This document shows positions 15,333 to 24,200 of a stretch of 47,708 nt of DNA, piece by piece. Under the pieces are notes generated by a model that saw only the letters and a list, made by a program, of their open reading frames with translations, ran no database searches and was not told the DNA's origin. The stretch is from positions 1 through 47,708 of IMG/VR virus record IMGVR_UViG_3300013093_000077; one strand, written 5' to 3'. Source of the stretch: a virus. The stretch's first letter is position 1. Each line of letters begins with the position of its first letter. The translations under genes and the position numbers were made by a program.

Positions 15333-16511
15333 AAATCTATTTAAATCTATTTTTAATCCCATCAAATATTGACTCATGATTTTATCATCGTGTTTCCAGT
15401 ATTCTGAAATTTCGTTTGTTGCTATAGCTTTTTTACACCAGTTTATAAAATTATAAGAATTTTTTAATTTAATAAAAGATTTTTCTTTAGCATAGTGCCA
15501 AAATTCAGAATTTATATTATTTTCTCCTACATAATTTATTGCAATTAATTCTTGTATTAAATTAATTGTTATATTATGTTTATTATTAACATGATTTTCA
15601 ACGGACGAATACTTGTCGCTGATTATGGTAGAGAAAAAATTATTCGTTAATACCAAATAATAATGTAATGGTAGTGCTTGTGCTGGCTCGAAAAAATATA
15701 ATTTATTACCTAGATATAAAATTCTTCCTTCAACTGCTTCTTTTTTATAGTAAGGATTCCATGAAAATTTTCTAGATTTAGATGTATCTATGTTTTTTAT
15801 TTTTTCAAAATCTTTTACAGCTTCTTCTTGTGTTGTTATATTGTTGTTATAAAGGTATCCAAACGCTTTTCTATGCTGTAAAGGAACTCCAAACATCCAA
15901 CCGTTATTATGGATGTATGCCGAAGTAAAGTCTTCGTGATAATTTTTAAAATCTGGATATAATATAACAGAATTAACGCTGATAAAATCAGGTATTACAT
16001 ATTTGTCACTATTTAATTCATCCGATGTAGGAGTTCCACGGCAATCTATAAGATAATCGAATGTGTAGTTTGATTGTGTACCATTAACTATAACTGAATT
16101 TGCAGTTTGATCTACAGTTATTACAGTATCGTGTATTTTTTTTAAATTATATATTTGAGAAAGTTTTTCAATTACAAATAAACTGAATTTTTCACTATTA
16201 ACATGCAATCCTGGATTACCGTGATTTATGAAAAATGTATTAGTATTTGCTTCTTCCCAATAATATCTTGTGCCCCAACGTAATGTTCCGTCAAACTTAT
16301 CTATATCGTCTGGCACACAGAAATTTAATACACGATATAAAAGGAATGAAAGTGCAGGGCTAGTACTTTCACCAACATGTGTTATTGGAATATTAGGATC
16401 GTAAATACACGATATTTCAATATTTTGTATTTTTTTATCGTGTATTGTTTCAAATATTTTAAGTAGTGCTACTGCACTTGCAGTTCCTGCACCAATAATG
16501 CCAATTTTCAT
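15324..16511 (-). CDS. Flavin-dependent halogenase-like protein (tryptophan halogenase family)
   Basis: A 395-residue flavoprotein. It has an N-terminal dinucleotide fold GIIGAGTASA (4-13), ITHVGESTSPA (43-53) as in the GEST/GEAT motif, LIDCRGTP (154-161), GWMFGVPL (204-211) in place of the WxWxIP signature, and LGNKLYFFEPAQALPLH (267-283) for the FAD/active-site region. By eye, the catalytic lysine of PrnA/RebH (K79) falls on Arg78 in GTLRWGTRYYW, and the second Trp of WxWxIP is Phe207. A viral halogenase of this family, VirX1 of cyanophage Syn10, is known. It may therefore be an atypical halogenase, a monooxygenase or an altered enzyme. It is the last gene of the cassette with the radical SAM enzyme, and its ribosome site sits in a hairpin. 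Confidence 0.8.
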   Translation of the reverse strand: MKIGIIGAGTASAVALLKIFETIHDKKIQNIEISCIYDPNIPITHVGESTSPALSFLLYRVLNFCVPDDIDKFDGTLRWGTRYYWEEANTNTFFINHGNPGLHVNSEKFSLFVIEKLSQIYNLKKIHDTVITVDQTANSVIVNGTQSNYTFDYLIDCRGTPTSDELNSDKYVIPDFISVNSVILYPDFKNYHEDFTSAYIHNNGWMFGVPLQHRKAFGYLYNNNITTQEEAVKDFEKIKNIDTSKSRKFSWNPYYKKEAVEGRILYLGNKLYFFEPAQALPLHYYLVLTNNFFSTIISDKYSSVENHVNNKHNITINLIQELIAINYVGENNINSEFWHYAKEKSFIKLKNSYNFINWCKKAIATNEISEYWKHDDKIMSQYLMGLKIDLNRFLN

Positions 16512-16513
16512 AA

Positions 16514-16531
16514 AGTACCCTCCAGGGTACT
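16514..16531 (-). promoter_or_regulatory. Hairpin covering the halogenase-gene ribosome site
   Basis: On the minus strand AGTACCC (16531-16525) pairs perfectly with GGGTACT (16520-16514) around the loop TGGA. The Shine-Dalgarno GGAGG (16523-16519) lies in the loop and 3' arm, 7 nt before the ATG. There is no following U-tract, so this is not a terminator. Confidence 0.65.
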
Positions 16532-16532
16532 C

Positions 16533-16540
16533 TATTTATT
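16533..16540 (-). promoter_or_regulatory. Late-promoter-like box before the halogenase-like gene
   Basis: AATAAATA on the minus strand contains the TAA stop of the gene upstream. With T4 spacing, the transcript would begin near 16527, inside the 5' arm of the hairpin, which would free the ribosome site. Confidence 0.55.
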
Positions 16541-17531
16541 GAACAGTTACTACACAGTCATCTGTTCCGGTGTAGAATTTAAAACCGCATTTTACTTTTG
16601 CAATTTCACCTGATGTTAGGTGAGATGCAATTAAACGAACAGTACCTACACCATTTTGAGTAGTTACTTTTTGCTTGTTTAGTACACCCGCAGTTGTATC
16701 TAAATATACATCAGCATCGTGTCCAGTAATTGTTGTACCTGAACTATCTCCAAGATAGAACGAAATATCAACATATCCGTCTGGTGTGACAGTTGCTGTT
16801 TTAGTATTAAACCATACTTTAGGATAACTCTTATCTAAGAAAGTATTTCCTAATTGTCCAGGCATTAATGTTGTAGTTTCACCTGTATTAATTTTTAATA
16901 ATCCAGCATCTTCCATTTTAAAGATCAAATTCCAATCGCTAAATGGGGAATCTGCAAATGGAACACAAATACTAATCATTCTGCTTACTGCTTGATTATG
17001 ATGCCATGTATAATCAAATGGATTCATTTTATGAGATGTAGTTAACGCATAAATGTTTGTATATGGCATTCTAGGACGTCTATCAGTCATTGACTTACCT
17101 AACATAGCTGGTTTAAGATCAGCAGTTGTGTTAAGGTCATCTGTAGGATCGTCTTCGTTATTATTGCCTTTTGCTAAATCGACTAATACAGTATTTCCTG
17201 AAATAGTTGTCGACGTCCAAGGAGAATAAATGATATATAAACCGTGATCTGAAAAATCTTTAGATTTTTTTATATCATTAAAATCTACAGTAATTTCATA
17301 AGCTAGCGGATCTTTAAAAATTGACCATTTATCGGTAGTCCATAATGGAACGGAATCTACTGGAGGAGCACCGTGTTTGATATTTGCTGTTCCATCTCGC
17401 ATTTGTTGCCAGTATTGTGCTAACGATGCTGTTTCATATGCCAAATGAGTAATATAGGTAAATCCAGAATCGTTAAATGACATTTCTAGTCCAAATGGAC
17501 AATTTTTTGTTATACTTTCATATAAATTCAT
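16536..17531 (-). CDS. Unknown protein with Ig-like C-terminal domain, in the radical SAM cassette
   Basis: A 331-residue protein. Residues 1-215 are not recognised. They contain many Trp, His and Pro residues (for example MPYTNIYALTTSHKMNPFDY, YTWHHNQAV), a mixed alpha/beta pattern and no signal peptide. Residues 235-331 look like a bacterial Ig-like (Big_1-type) domain: ATVTPDGYVDISFYLGD, then ADVYLDTTAGVLNKQKVTT and GVGTVRLIAS. Only two Cys are present, both close to the C-terminus. It lies between the radical SAM and halogenase-like genes and has its own late box overlapping the radical SAM stop. It may be a virion or fibre component that carries or receives a modification, but this is inference. 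Confidence 0.75.
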   Translation of the reverse strand: MNLYESITKNCPFGLEMSFNDSGFTYITHLAYETASLAQYWQQMRDGTANIKHGAPPVDSVPLWTTDKWSIFKDPLAYEITVDFNDIKKSKDFSDHGLYIIYSPWTSTTISGNTVLVDLAKGNNNEDDPTDDLNTTADLKPAMLGKSMTDRRPRMPYTNIYALTTSHKMNPFDYTWHHNQAVSRMISICVPFADSPFSDWNLIFKMEDAGLLKINTGETTTLMPGQLGNTFLDKSYPKVWFNTKTATVTPDGYVDISFYLGDSSGTTITGHDADVYLDTTAGVLNKQKVTTQNGVGTVRLIASHLTSGEIAKVKCGFKFYTGTDDCVVTVQ

Positions 17532-17556
17532 AGTTTTTGCTCCTGTGTAGCTTAGT

Positions 17557-17564
17557 TATTTATC
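17557..17564 (-). promoter_or_regulatory. Late-promoter-like box before the 331-residue gene
   Basis: GATAAATA on the minus strand overlaps the TGA stop of the radical SAM gene and lies 25 nt upstream of the ATG. The ribosome site CAGGAG is between them. Confidence 0.55.
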
Positions 17565-19005
17565 AGGCTACTACTGTACTTTTTCCGTATACTTCTACAT
17601 CGTCAATTACAGCAACTTTTTCTGCAACTACTTTTATAGGTATTACTTTTTTCTTTGTTTCTTCCTCGTGTTTTAGATTCCAACCAAAGATATCTTTTCT
17701 TTCAGGAGGTAATTCGGGACTATTGATATAGTATACTTTATAACCTTCTGTAATTTTTTCTAAACTTAATACAAATAATGGAATAGCATCGCTAAATGCA
17801 TTATCACAGCTTCTAGTCCAGTATTCACCATCTAAGAACATACACGCACCTTTGCATATGTGTAATACTGGGCATTTAGGACATTCTAAACGATTTGACC
17901 AGTGAGTTGCTGTTTTAATCTCTACATTTTCAATATCTGTAATACTTCCGCCTAAATGGCTTTCTCCATTCTTGCCTATTTCTAGTGCACTAACATTTTG
18001 ACAAGTAATAACATTTCCTCTTAGATCAAATGCTATAGTTTGTTCATCATCCATGCCACATTTTTGACCTAAATATGTAGATTCTTTATGTGTTAAAACT
18101 GTTTCTGTGAAATCGTCAATTTTTTGCAGTATGCCGCCAAAGCCAATATCGCCCTGACTGACAAAAATATCTGCAAAACTTTGTAATCTATAATCAAAAT
18201 GTTCTTTTTTAGTATTGAGACTATTTTCAAGACCTTCTTCGTCATATGCATCAACAAATGCACCCTCACCTAATGGTACAAACGGGTCACCTGTTAGTTC
18301 AACAAACCAGTCAAATATTGCTTTTCTACTTGTATTTTTGCTATTCATCATCGCATTAAAACTAATACGATTATGAGGTTTCATAATTTCATAAAAATTA
18401 AGAATAGTTTCTTTTTTAATAGGGTCGTCAAAAGGATCTGGACCGCGAACACTTTGTCCAGGACCGTCGTGACTGATAGATACACTAAATCCCATAGAGT
18501 ATAACCAGGCACAGATTTCTTCTGTTAACAAACTACCATTAGTGATCATACTAAAATAAGGAGCTTGTTCCCAATCTTTAAATTTATCTGCAATTGCCTC
18601 AGCTAGCGGTTTTAGTGTTTTCCAATAAACTAACGGTTCCCCGCCCCAAAATTCAACTCTTAATCCAGTTGCTTCGTTAAATTCTAAATTATTAAACATT
18701 TCCATAAACTGTTCAATATCTTTAGGATTAGTTTCTTTTGGTCGTTCTACAAACTTTTGACTACAATAATCACATGTATAATTGCAACTAAGACCTAGCT
18801 GTATTTTTACAGTTTTTACACTACGTGATTTTTTAAGAGGAAGATCTTTATTGAACGGTATATAAGCCGGCAAATTTGCTTGAGGCTTTGCTTCTGGGTA
18901 TTCAAAAACATGCCCAGATTCATCTGTTAATATATTTTTTTCGTTGTCGTAAAAAAATATTTTTCTATTACCTTCTTCTTTCTCTGCCCATAATTCGAAA
19001 ATCAT
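17563..19005 (-). CDS. Radical SAM enzyme with SPASM domain (peptide maturase type)
   Basis: A 480-residue enzyme. The radical SAM 4Fe-4S site is C74-NYT-C78-DY-C81, followed by FWGGEPLVYW (119-128, SAM binding), ITNGSLLTEE (154-163) and SISHDGPGQ (176-184). The C-terminal SPASM domain is complete: C316, G330-NVIT-C335, then C375-x2-C378-x5-C384-x3-C388-x11-C400, enough for auxiliary clusters. This is the architecture of sulfatase-maturase-like and RiPP-modifying enzymes that act on peptides or proteins. Residues 1-60 and 430-480 lie outside the known core and could contact the substrate. The ribosome site AAGGA lies 6 nt from the ATG. It starts 11 nt after the Asn-Cys repeat gene, its most likely substrate. 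It is a rare type of gene in phages. Confidence 0.92.
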   Translation of the reverse strand: MIFELWAEKEEGNRKIFFYDNEKNILTDESGHVFEYPEAKPQANLPAYIPFNKDLPLKKSRSVKTVKIQLGLSCNYTCDYCSQKFVERPKETNPKDIEQFMEMFNNLEFNEATGLRVEFWGGEPLVYWKTLKPLAEAIADKFKDWEQAPYFSMITNGSLLTEEICAWLYSMGFSVSISHDGPGQSVRGPDPFDDPIKKETILNFYEIMKPHNRISFNAMMNSKNTSRKAIFDWFVELTGDPFVPLGEGAFVDAYDEEGLENSLNTKKEHFDYRLQSFADIFVSQGDIGFGGILQKIDDFTETVLTHKESTYLGQKCGMDDEQTIAFDLRGNVITCQNVSALEIGKNGESHLGGSITDIENVEIKTATHWSNRLECPKCPVLHICKGACMFLDGEYWTRSCDNAFSDAIPLFVLSLEKITEGYKVYYINSPELPPERKDIFGWNLKHEEETKKKVIPIKVVAEKVAVIDDVEVYGKSTVVA

Positions 19006-19016
19006 CTATTATCCTT

Positions 19017-19394
19017 TTAACAGTTACAGTTGCAATTGTAGCTATATTGATTTTGGCCACAATTGTATGTACACGCACAGTTACAGTTGTTTTGTAACCA
19101 TGATTGTGTATCACAGTTTGTACAGTTAATATTATAACAGTTATAGCAATTAAAGCAATTGACACTACCGTAAAATCCACAATTAAATGAAGGACAATTA
19201 CCGTTATTACAATTACCTTGATTATTATGTCTAAAATATGTCTTATTATACCACTCAGTCATCTGCTCATAGCTTTGGCGCAAAGACGGTAATACTAAAT
19301 TATGAATAGTATTAAATCCAACATTACTATTAGATAAACCAATCTCTGCTGTTGCATTGCTAACAGCAATCTGTGGGCCGCCTGTAATAGTCAT
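19017..19394 (-). CDS. Asn-Cys repeat protein, candidate radical SAM substrate
   Basis: A 125-residue protein in two parts. Residues 1-60 lack Cys and look like a leader or anchor (VSNATAEIGLSNSNVGFNTI, then LRQSYEQMTEWYNK). Residues 61-125 contain 15 Cys at 62, 67, 72, 80, 83, 86, 91, 94, 104, 106, 108, 112, 121, 123 and 125. Fourteen of them directly follow Asn, and the last residue is Cys. Other core residues are mainly Asn, Tyr, Phe and Gly, with a single Trp at 99. There is no signal peptide and no recognised domain. GAGG in the end of the fibre gene upstream serves as ribosome site. The radical SAM/SPASM gene starts 11 nt downstream. It could be a RiPP-like precursor, a crosslinked fibre tip or a metal-binding protein. 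Confidence 0.85.
   Translation of the reverse strand: MTITGGPQIAVSNATAEIGLSNSNVGFNTIHNLVLPSLRQSYEQMTEWYNKTYFRHNNQGNCNNGNCPSFNCGFYGSVNCFNCYNCYNINCTNCDTQSWLQNNCNCACTYNCGQNQYSYNCNCNC
19020..19214 (-). repeat. Asn-Cys coding repeat
   Basis: The 65-codon 3' half of the gene is an irregular repeat of AAY-TGY codon pairs, encoding Asn-Cys 14 times with spacers of 0 to 8 residues. The spacing is irregular, unlike zinc fingers. Confidence 0.85.
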
Positions 19395-19396
19395 AT

Positions 19397-20839
19397 TTAA
19401 TTACCTCTATTTTTGAGATCTTGAATTTCTGCTTTTAATAAACGTAATTCTGCTCTCAATTCTTTGATACCTTCTACAAATAACGGTGCTAATCTTTCGT
19501 ACAAAACTGTTAGATACTTATCATCTATAGGAGCTGGTTTTACAGCTTCTGGCAAGGCAGCTTGTACTTGCTGAGCACTAACACCCACTTCTCTTTGAAC
19601 AGTATAACCTAATGATTGTGCAATTTCATTAGCTTCGTAATAAAATCCGTCTAATGTATCGATTTTATCTAGAGCATTTTCAATTTTTCCAAGATTTACT
19701 TTTAATCGATCATCTGAATAGTACGCAATAATGTTACCAGTAGCATAAATTTGTCCCGAACCTGGGTTACCAGTACCAACACCTAAACCACTGTTAATCT
19801 GTGCGCCAGATGCGGCATAAAAACTTCCGTTGTTAACGTTTAAGTTACCGTTATTAACAGTTTCACCACCAGAGTTAATTGTAATACCACTACCATTAAC
19901 GTTTATACCAGCGGCAGCACCGATAGCACCACTATTAACGGTTATACCACCAGAGTTAACTGTAATAACGTTACCAGCTGTTAGTCCTGAACCAGCTGAA
20001 ATGGCTGCATTAGGTGTTGATAATGTATTTCTAATAGTAGTTGTACCACTAGTGGCTGCCATTGTTAAGGTAGTAGCTGCCTGAGCAAAGTTAACTGTAG
20101 TAGCTGTACCGTTTACTAAGTTAAATGTACTTTGGTTTGTAGATAATGTACTGTTATTAATTTGAATATTTTCACTGCTGTTCCAGCCAGTACCACTGCT
20201 CGACCATTGGAATGTTTTATTAGTAGAACCATACAACAATATGCCACCGCCATTCGCTGTAGTATCTGTTGGGCTTGCTACGTTACCTAAACGAATGTCA
20301 ATATCTTGAACAGTCATTGTAGTTGAATTGATAGTTTCAGTAGTACCTTGAACTGTTAAATTGCCTTTAATATAAGTAGTACCTGATGAAGATCCTAAGT
20401 TTAGTGTTGTTGCCGCGCCACCAAGGTTAATTGTAGTAGCAGTTGTATTTGCAATATTTGTAGTTGCACCAGTAACAATAAGATCAGAACCGTATGTTAA
20501 ACTACCTGATGTAACAACTGGACCACCTGGCCAACCTGCAATAATATAATTAGTGCCGTCTGACTGAATAACTAATGTACTAGCTGATACTAGCGATTGT
20601 GATGCTGAACCGCTTCCACCTGGGCCTGTAAATATACCACTTGGAGTAGTTAACGTAATAGTACCGCTAGTTGCGTTATAGTAGGTTAATGGATTAATCC
20701 TATAAATTGTAGGATCCGGAATAGTAATAGTATAAGGTGCAGTACCGGTTAATTCTGTAAATAATCCCTGAGTAGGACTAAGAAAAGTTCCGCCGCCACC
20801 TGTATTTTGAGTTGGGTTAGTGGTAATATAACGTGCCAT
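19397..20839 (-). CDS. Tail fibre protein with C-terminal S74 chaperone domain
   Basis: A 480-residue fibre protein. The N-terminal 60 residues are Gly/Pro/Thr-rich, and the middle is a repetitive beta shaft (TTINLGGAATTLNLGSSSGT; NSGGITVNSGAIG; NGSGITINSGGETVNNG). The last 106 residues form the intramolecular chaperone (Peptidase_S74): SDDRLKVNLGKIENALDKI from residue 375, then GVSAQQVQAALPEAV and a terminal coiled coil. Such domains guide trimer folding and cut themselves off at a Ser in the SD dyad, here Ser375. It lies 2 nt upstream of the Asn-Cys repeat gene, so the two are translationally linked. AGAGAG precedes the ATG. Confidence 0.88.
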   Translation of the reverse strand: MARYITTNPTQNTGGGGTFLSPTQGLFTELTGTAPYTITIPDPTIYRINPLTYYNATSGTITLTTPSGIFTGPGGSGSASQSLVSASTLVIQSDGTNYIIAGWPGGPVVTSGSLTYGSDLIVTGATTNIANTTATTINLGGAATTLNLGSSSGTTYIKGNLTVQGTTETINSTTMTVQDIDIRLGNVASPTDTTANGGGILLYGSTNKTFQWSSSGTGWNSSENIQINNSTLSTNQSTFNLVNGTATTVNFAQAATTLTMAATSGTTTIRNTLSTPNAAISAGSGLTAGNVITVNSGGITVNSGAIGAAAGINVNGSGITINSGGETVNNGNLNVNNGSFYAASGAQINSGLGVGTGNPGSGQIYATGNIIAYYSDDRLKVNLGKIENALDKIDTLDGFYYEANEIAQSLGYTVQREVGVSAQQVQAALPEAVKPAPIDDKYLTVLYERLAPLFVEGIKELRAELRLLKAEIQDLKNRGN

Positions 20840-20854
20840 TTATTATCTCTCTAA

Positions 20855-21184
20855 TTAAGATGTTGAAGTTTCAATACCGTATACTTGAGCATTAACTTGC
20901 GAGCCTGTGCTACTTAGTGCAACTAAGCTGTAACCAGCTTGTAATACTAAACCAGTACGCTCATATACACCGTATCCTACTAATGTAGTTTGTTGTTCTA
21001 TTGCTTCGTTAGCATTTGGGCTAGTTGTAGATGCTAGGTATAACTTAAAAGTCACTGCACCGCTACCAGTATTTGTTAATGCCACATTACAAACAGCGTA
21101 ATAACCTGTTGGTACTGTGTACAATGTTGTGTTGGTTGTACCTAATTGCGTTGCACCAACTGTTCCTAATCTTCCTGTTGCCAT
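20855..21184 (-). CDS. Small beta-sandwich virion protein, copy 1
   Basis: A 109-residue protein with a pattern frequent in marine T4-like phages: TTLYTVPTGYYAVCNVALTN, then VTFKLYLAS, LVLQAGYSL and a final VYGIETS. It resembles the proteins at 39632-39964 and 44020-44346 in length and strand pattern. It probably forms a small structural or fibre-associated beta sandwich. TTGGAG precedes the start. It sits between the giant protein and the S74 fibre in one operon. Confidence 0.75.
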   Translation of the reverse strand: MATGRLGTVGATQLGTTNTTLYTVPTGYYAVCNVALTNTGSGAVTFKLYLASTTSPNANEAIEQQTTLVGYGVYERTGLVLQAGYSLVALSSTGSQVNAQVYGIETSTS

Positions 21185-21204
21185 GGTTTATTTCTCCAAT
21201 TTTT

Positions 21205-24200
21205 TTAATGTTGTCCAAAGAATACTAGGGCGACTGGTGATCCATCAACTCCCCCTACGAAATTCATCTTGCTACTTACGTAAATCTGTGAGCCTGTTGT
21301 ATTCGATATTGTGTTATTTGCAATAAAGATCTGACCTGCTGTCAATGTATTTACGTTCAACTGACTTTGTCCGCCACCAATTTGAGCTGTAATATAGCTC
21401 TTAATTGCTTTTTGTGTTGGAACAATGTTGTCACTATTAGCTGTAAAGTACGGATCTGTACTAAATTGTGTGATAGTTGCCGATCCTACACCTAATGCTA
21501 AACCGCTCAATGTCAAACTTTGCAATCCAGCTAAGTTAAATGCATTAGCATTTAAACTAGCAGTACCAGTTGCCTGTTGTACACCGAATAAATTACCAAC
21601 GTTAAAGTTACCGTCTTGATCAGTAGCTGTAAAGAAGTTACGACCGCCACCTGTACTATACTGTTGATTTGCTTGAATTGCATTTGCAGTAATAACATTT
21701 GGATAATTTGTTTGTGTCTGATTACCTGTACCAACGTACAAGAAGTCATGTCCTGTTAAACGCACTTGACTATATTTTAGTCTTGTTGTTACAACTGTGC
21801 CGTTTGGAGGAGCAAGTAATGTAGTTAATGCAGGACTAACTTGGAATTGCGCGGTATAATTACCAGCAGAACCTAATATGTTAGTAACAATAACTAATTT
21901 ATACCATTGGCTAGTTCCGGTAATAGTTGCAAATTGTACATTACATCCAGCATTTGGTATGCTGTACAAGTTAGCAATATTGATATAAGCTGAATTTTGA
22001 TATAAATCTGCATAACCGTCACCTTGCTGTGTTGCTGTAGCTGTACTATTTCCACTACCTCTATTAGCAAAGCTTGGGTTACTTAATGCACCGTCGCCTG
22101 TACGTACACGAACAGGTGCAGTATTAACGTGATTTGGATCAGTAATTGTAATGATCGGACCAGCAGTATAAATCATACCCGATGGTGTAGACGTTGTTAG
22201 TGTAACTGGAGTAGTACTACCGCTAGTAGCTGCCACTTGGAATTGTGTACTAGTAATACTGGAACCAATTACATAGTAAGTTGTATTAGTTGTTAAACCT
22301 CCGCTACTTACTGTATTAAATTCTACTGGTTGATTTGCTATTAAGTTTTCAGTATTATCTACTGTAATCAAATTAGTTGTTGCTGTTGTTGCAGTAACAT
22401 TTCCTTTTGGATAACCACTGCCTGGTTCCCACATACGTATTTCTGAAACAGCATTGCTTGTTACTTTAACACGACCAATTGTTGTAGCACCTGTATGTAT
22501 ACTTGCACCAATAGTTCCAGATGTAGAACTTACTGCAACCCATAATGGATTAACTCCCACATTAGTTGCAGTTGGGTTACCAAACGTAATACTAGACCAG
22601 TTGCTAGAACTTGGCATAGCTTGTGGTACCCAATTAATTCCATCCCAACTTGTTGCGCAAATATTGCTACTTGGAGCAATTGCTACAAATAATCCTTCAC
22701 CATACGATACTTGGTTCCAGTTTTGACTTACTGGTAAACCTGCCGGTGCGGCTGTCCATGTCGCGCCACCATTAATACTGTATGCAATGCTAGTACCACC
22801 TGATGCAACTGCTACAAAACGTCCGTTGCCCCATGTAATACTGGTCCATGTTGTTGAACTAGGTAAGTTACCACCTTGTGTCCATGTAGTACCGTTTGTA
22901 CTGTAAGATGTTACGTTGCTACCAGTTGAAATAGCTACAAATAAACCAGAACCAGTAGCGGTGGTGCTATATCCAGTTGGACCCCATGCGACTGCTGAAT
23001 ATGTAACACTACCTGGAATAGTTCTACTTACCCATGTAACACCGTTATCACTACTTGAACATGCTGCCGGTGTAGTACCTGTTCCGCCTACTGCAACATA
23101 TACACCACCACCGTATACTAAACTTGTAAAGTTAGCACTTGGTAAAGCTCCGCCAGCTGTCCATGCACCGCCTAAACCTGTTGGTAACACATATGCAGAT
23201 TGTCCGCTATTTGATATTGCAACAAACTTTGAAGCACTATCTGTAATTGTTAATGTTGGTACTGAAGAATATCCGTAACCTCCATTAGTTAAAGAATAAC
23301 CGCTAATTCCGCCGTTAGTTATTACAGGAGATACAACTGCTAAAGTTCCAACGTAAGTTAATGATACTCCGTATCCAGTTGTCTGTGTACCGCTTGTAAA
23401 TGTAGGAGGACTGCTATTAAACGTACCACTAGCATTTGCTTGATAATAGTTTGTAGCTTGTGTACTACTATTATAATAATAATAGTAGTTTCCGCTTGTT
23501 ACAGAACCACTTGAACTCCAAACAGTACCGCTAAATGGTGCACTAACAACTGTTGTTACAGTACCGTAATTTTTACCGTATGTTATTGGAGTAATTGATA
23601 ATACAGTACTTGTTACAACATTTACTGTAGGTGCTGTATTATAACCAGAACCATTAATTGTAACTATTACACTAGTAACTGCACCGTTTAATACTGTACA
23701 AGTTGCAGTTGCACCACTACCGCCGCTAGTTGGTGTAAATGTAATTGTTGGAGGAGTTGTATAGTTATAACCACCATTAATAATATTTACACTTACAACT
23801 TGGCTTAATGTGGATCCTGTGCCTAGTACTGCTTGCAATACTGCTCCCGAACCTCCAAAACCGCCTACTGTAATCGTAGCAGTTGCACCTTGACCACCAC
23901 CGTATGTAATTTGATTCCATGTCTGGGTACTAGGTAATGCTCCACCGGTAGTCCAAGTTTTCCCGTTTGGACTAAATCCTGTTGCTGTTCCACCTGATGT
24001 AACCGCAACATAGTTTTGAGCACCGTATGCTACAGAAGTCCAAGTTCCGCTACTTGGCATTGTTCTTGATGTTGCGGTATAGCCTGGACCAGTATAAGAC
24101 ACAGCTGGTTCAATAATGTATGCACTAGTTAAGTCCAATGCGTTTACTGTTGTTGTACCAGGAACAATATGATCCCAACCTGCGGCATATAATGTAACAG

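Noticed and set aside
16514-16531. Hairpin as a terminator between the 331-residue gene and the halogenase-like gene
   Set aside because: Only three T follow on the minus strand, and the Shine-Dalgarno lies in the loop. It fits translation control better.
19394-19401. ATTAAATA box before the Asn-Cys repeat gene as a late promoter
   Set aside because: The box ends in the A of the ATG, so transcription would start inside the gene. The gene has a GAGG ribosome site for read-through RNA instead.
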